From: a bacterium
GTDB taxonomy: Bacteria; Bacillota_A; Clostridia; Lachnospirales; Lachnospiraceae
Assembly (NCBI GenBank): GCA_004562915.1
Contig: SFQZ01000136.1
Span: 1 to 5,705 of the forward strand
Length of the DNA: 5,705 nucleotides
Reading direction: 5' to 3'
The notes beneath the pieces were generated by a model that saw only the letters and a list, made by a program, of their open reading frames with translations, made no database searches and was not told the origin of the DNA. Shown piece after piece: positions 5,018 through 5,705 of this stretch. Positions within the stretch are counted from its first letter, which is position 1, and every line of letters starts with the position of its first letter. A program made the translations under genes and the position numbers.

Positions 5018-5705
5018 TTAGTTTTTTCCGGTTTCTGGGCTCTTCTGATTCATGAGCAGACGATCTTTCGCTGCCTGCCGGTTCGTCTTACGAAATTCTG
5101 TCGGAGTCATCCCGGTCTCCTGTTTAAAATTCTTTGTAAAAACCAGCGTGCTGTGATATCCACAGGCAACAGCGATATTTTCCACCGATTCTTCCGTAAG
5201 AATCAACTGTTCTCTCGCTCTGGATATCCGGAATTTTGTCAGGAACTCCTTGGGCGACAGCTGCAGCTTATTTTTGAATAACGTATAAAGATAACTTCGA
5301 TTTACTCCCAGATAGCCTGCCAGTTCTTCTACCGTAAGTCCTGCCGCGTAATGATTCCGGATATAAGTCACCGCTTCTTGAATATAACGATTCTCTTTAT
5401 TCTCTTCCATTAATTCCTCTATCACCACATCAGCTGCCAGAACCGAAAACAACTCGTATAGCTTTCCCTGCAGATAATACAGATCCGAAACAGTAGATCT
5501 GGTATGTGTCATCATATCCATCACGATTTCTTTCAGCTTCTCCCCGTCCGCACACTGGAAAATCCGCTGTTGACTGTTCAATCCAATGTCCTGTATAAAT
5601 TTCCTCGCACCGGTTCCACCTACTCCAACCCAGAGATAGCTCCAGGGTTCTTCCTGATCGGCCTGATAGAAGGTCAGTTCCTCCGGCTCGATGAGAAATC
5701 CCTGT
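5018..5705 (-). CDS. AraC-family transcriptional activator (partial, N-terminus outside window)
   Basis: The frame is open from the right edge to TAA at 5018-5020, giving 228 visible residues. The first 41 (GFLIEPEELTFYQADQEE, then PWSYLWVGVGG) are the end of an AraC-type sugar-sensing cupin domain (AraC_binding). A helical linker follows (about 5520-5390). The C-terminus holds two helix-turn-helix units: LTVEELAGYLGVNRSYLYTL (about 5335-5276) and SVENIAVACGYHSTLVFTKN (about 5188-5129). The family signature GMTPTEFRK closes the second (about 5113-5087). A TTG at 5579-5581 could be read as a start, but it falls inside the domain, has no ribosome site, and the upstream codons are clearly protein-like, so the true start lies beyond 5705. 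Regulators of this MsmR/RafR-like kind sit next to alpha-galactosidase genes in many Firmicutes and activate them when an alpha-galactoside is present. The gene is 90 bp upstream of the galactosidase, in the same direction. Ligand identity is inferred from context. Confidence 0.93.
   Translation of the reverse strand, partial: QGFLIEPEELTFYQADQEEPWSYLWVGVGGTGARKFIQDIGLNSQQRIFQCADGEKLKEIVMDMMTHTRSTVSDLYYLQGKLYELFSVLAADVVIEELMEENKENRYIQEAVTYIRNHYAAGLTVEELAGYLGVNRSYLYTLFKNKLQLSPKEFLTKFRISRAREQLILTEESVENIAVACGYHSTLVFTKNFKQETGMTPTEFRKTNRQAAKDRLLMNQKSPETGKN

Noticed and set aside
5579..5581. TTG as start codon of the AraC-type regulator
   Set aside because: The frame continues upstream to the window edge with typical sugar-binding-domain residues, and no ribosome site precedes the TTG.
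1..5705. tRNA, rRNA, CRISPR array, complete insertion sequence or riboswitch
   Set aside because: No cloverleaf, regularly spaced repeats, intact transposase with terminal repeats, or recognisable riboswitch core was seen on reading both strands.

Overview
The window looks like chromosomal DNA from a spore-forming gut Clostridia, most likely Lachnospiraceae (the Ruminococcus gnavus, Blautia and Dorea neighbourhood). The reasons are the moderate-to-low GC content, strong AGGAGG ribosome sites before almost every gene, small CotF-type coat proteins, a DUF6483 protein, a DUF3267 relative, and an AraC-regulated intracellular GH36 alpha-galactosidase. The species call is inference from gene content; no search was run.

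Left part, plus strand (1-690): the C-terminal end of an unrecognised protein is followed by two tiny adjacent genes (60 and 85 codons). They resemble the two halves of the Bacillus spore coat protein CotF. A promoter matching the forespore sigma-G consensus lies just upstream, its -35 box overlapping the stop codon of the preceding gene. A long hairpin at 651-688 separates this cluster from the convergent genes.

Middle part, minus strand (700-1427): a two-gene operon encodes a DUF6483 protein and then a short membrane protein. The second appears to be a DUF3267 putative zincin peptidase whose middle, including the HEXXH metal site, is missing while both ends are kept in frame. An AT-rich stretch with repeated ATGTAA/TTACAT half-sites lies upstream. 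Divergent to it, on the plus strand, is a fragment that looks like the C-terminal tail of a lachnospiraceal Rpn/PD-(D/E)XK transposase-like protein (to 1944).

Right part, minus strand (1961-5705): reading leftwards, an AraC-family activator (N-terminus beyond the window) precedes a complete 742-residue GH36 alpha-galactosidase and a five-pass YczE-type membrane protein. The last two are separated by only 5 bp and end at a strong intrinsic terminator. The likely logic is that the AraC protein senses an alpha-galactoside and activates the galactosidase from a promoter with a good -10 but no -35 box. The enzyme would then split imported melibiose or raffinose-type sugars in the cytoplasm. No recognisable sugar transporter lies in the window.

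Most of the window is ordinary. The points most worth a second look are the split CotF pair with its sigma-G-like promoter, the protease-less DUF3267 protein, and the tight coupling of a YczE protein to a glycosidase.
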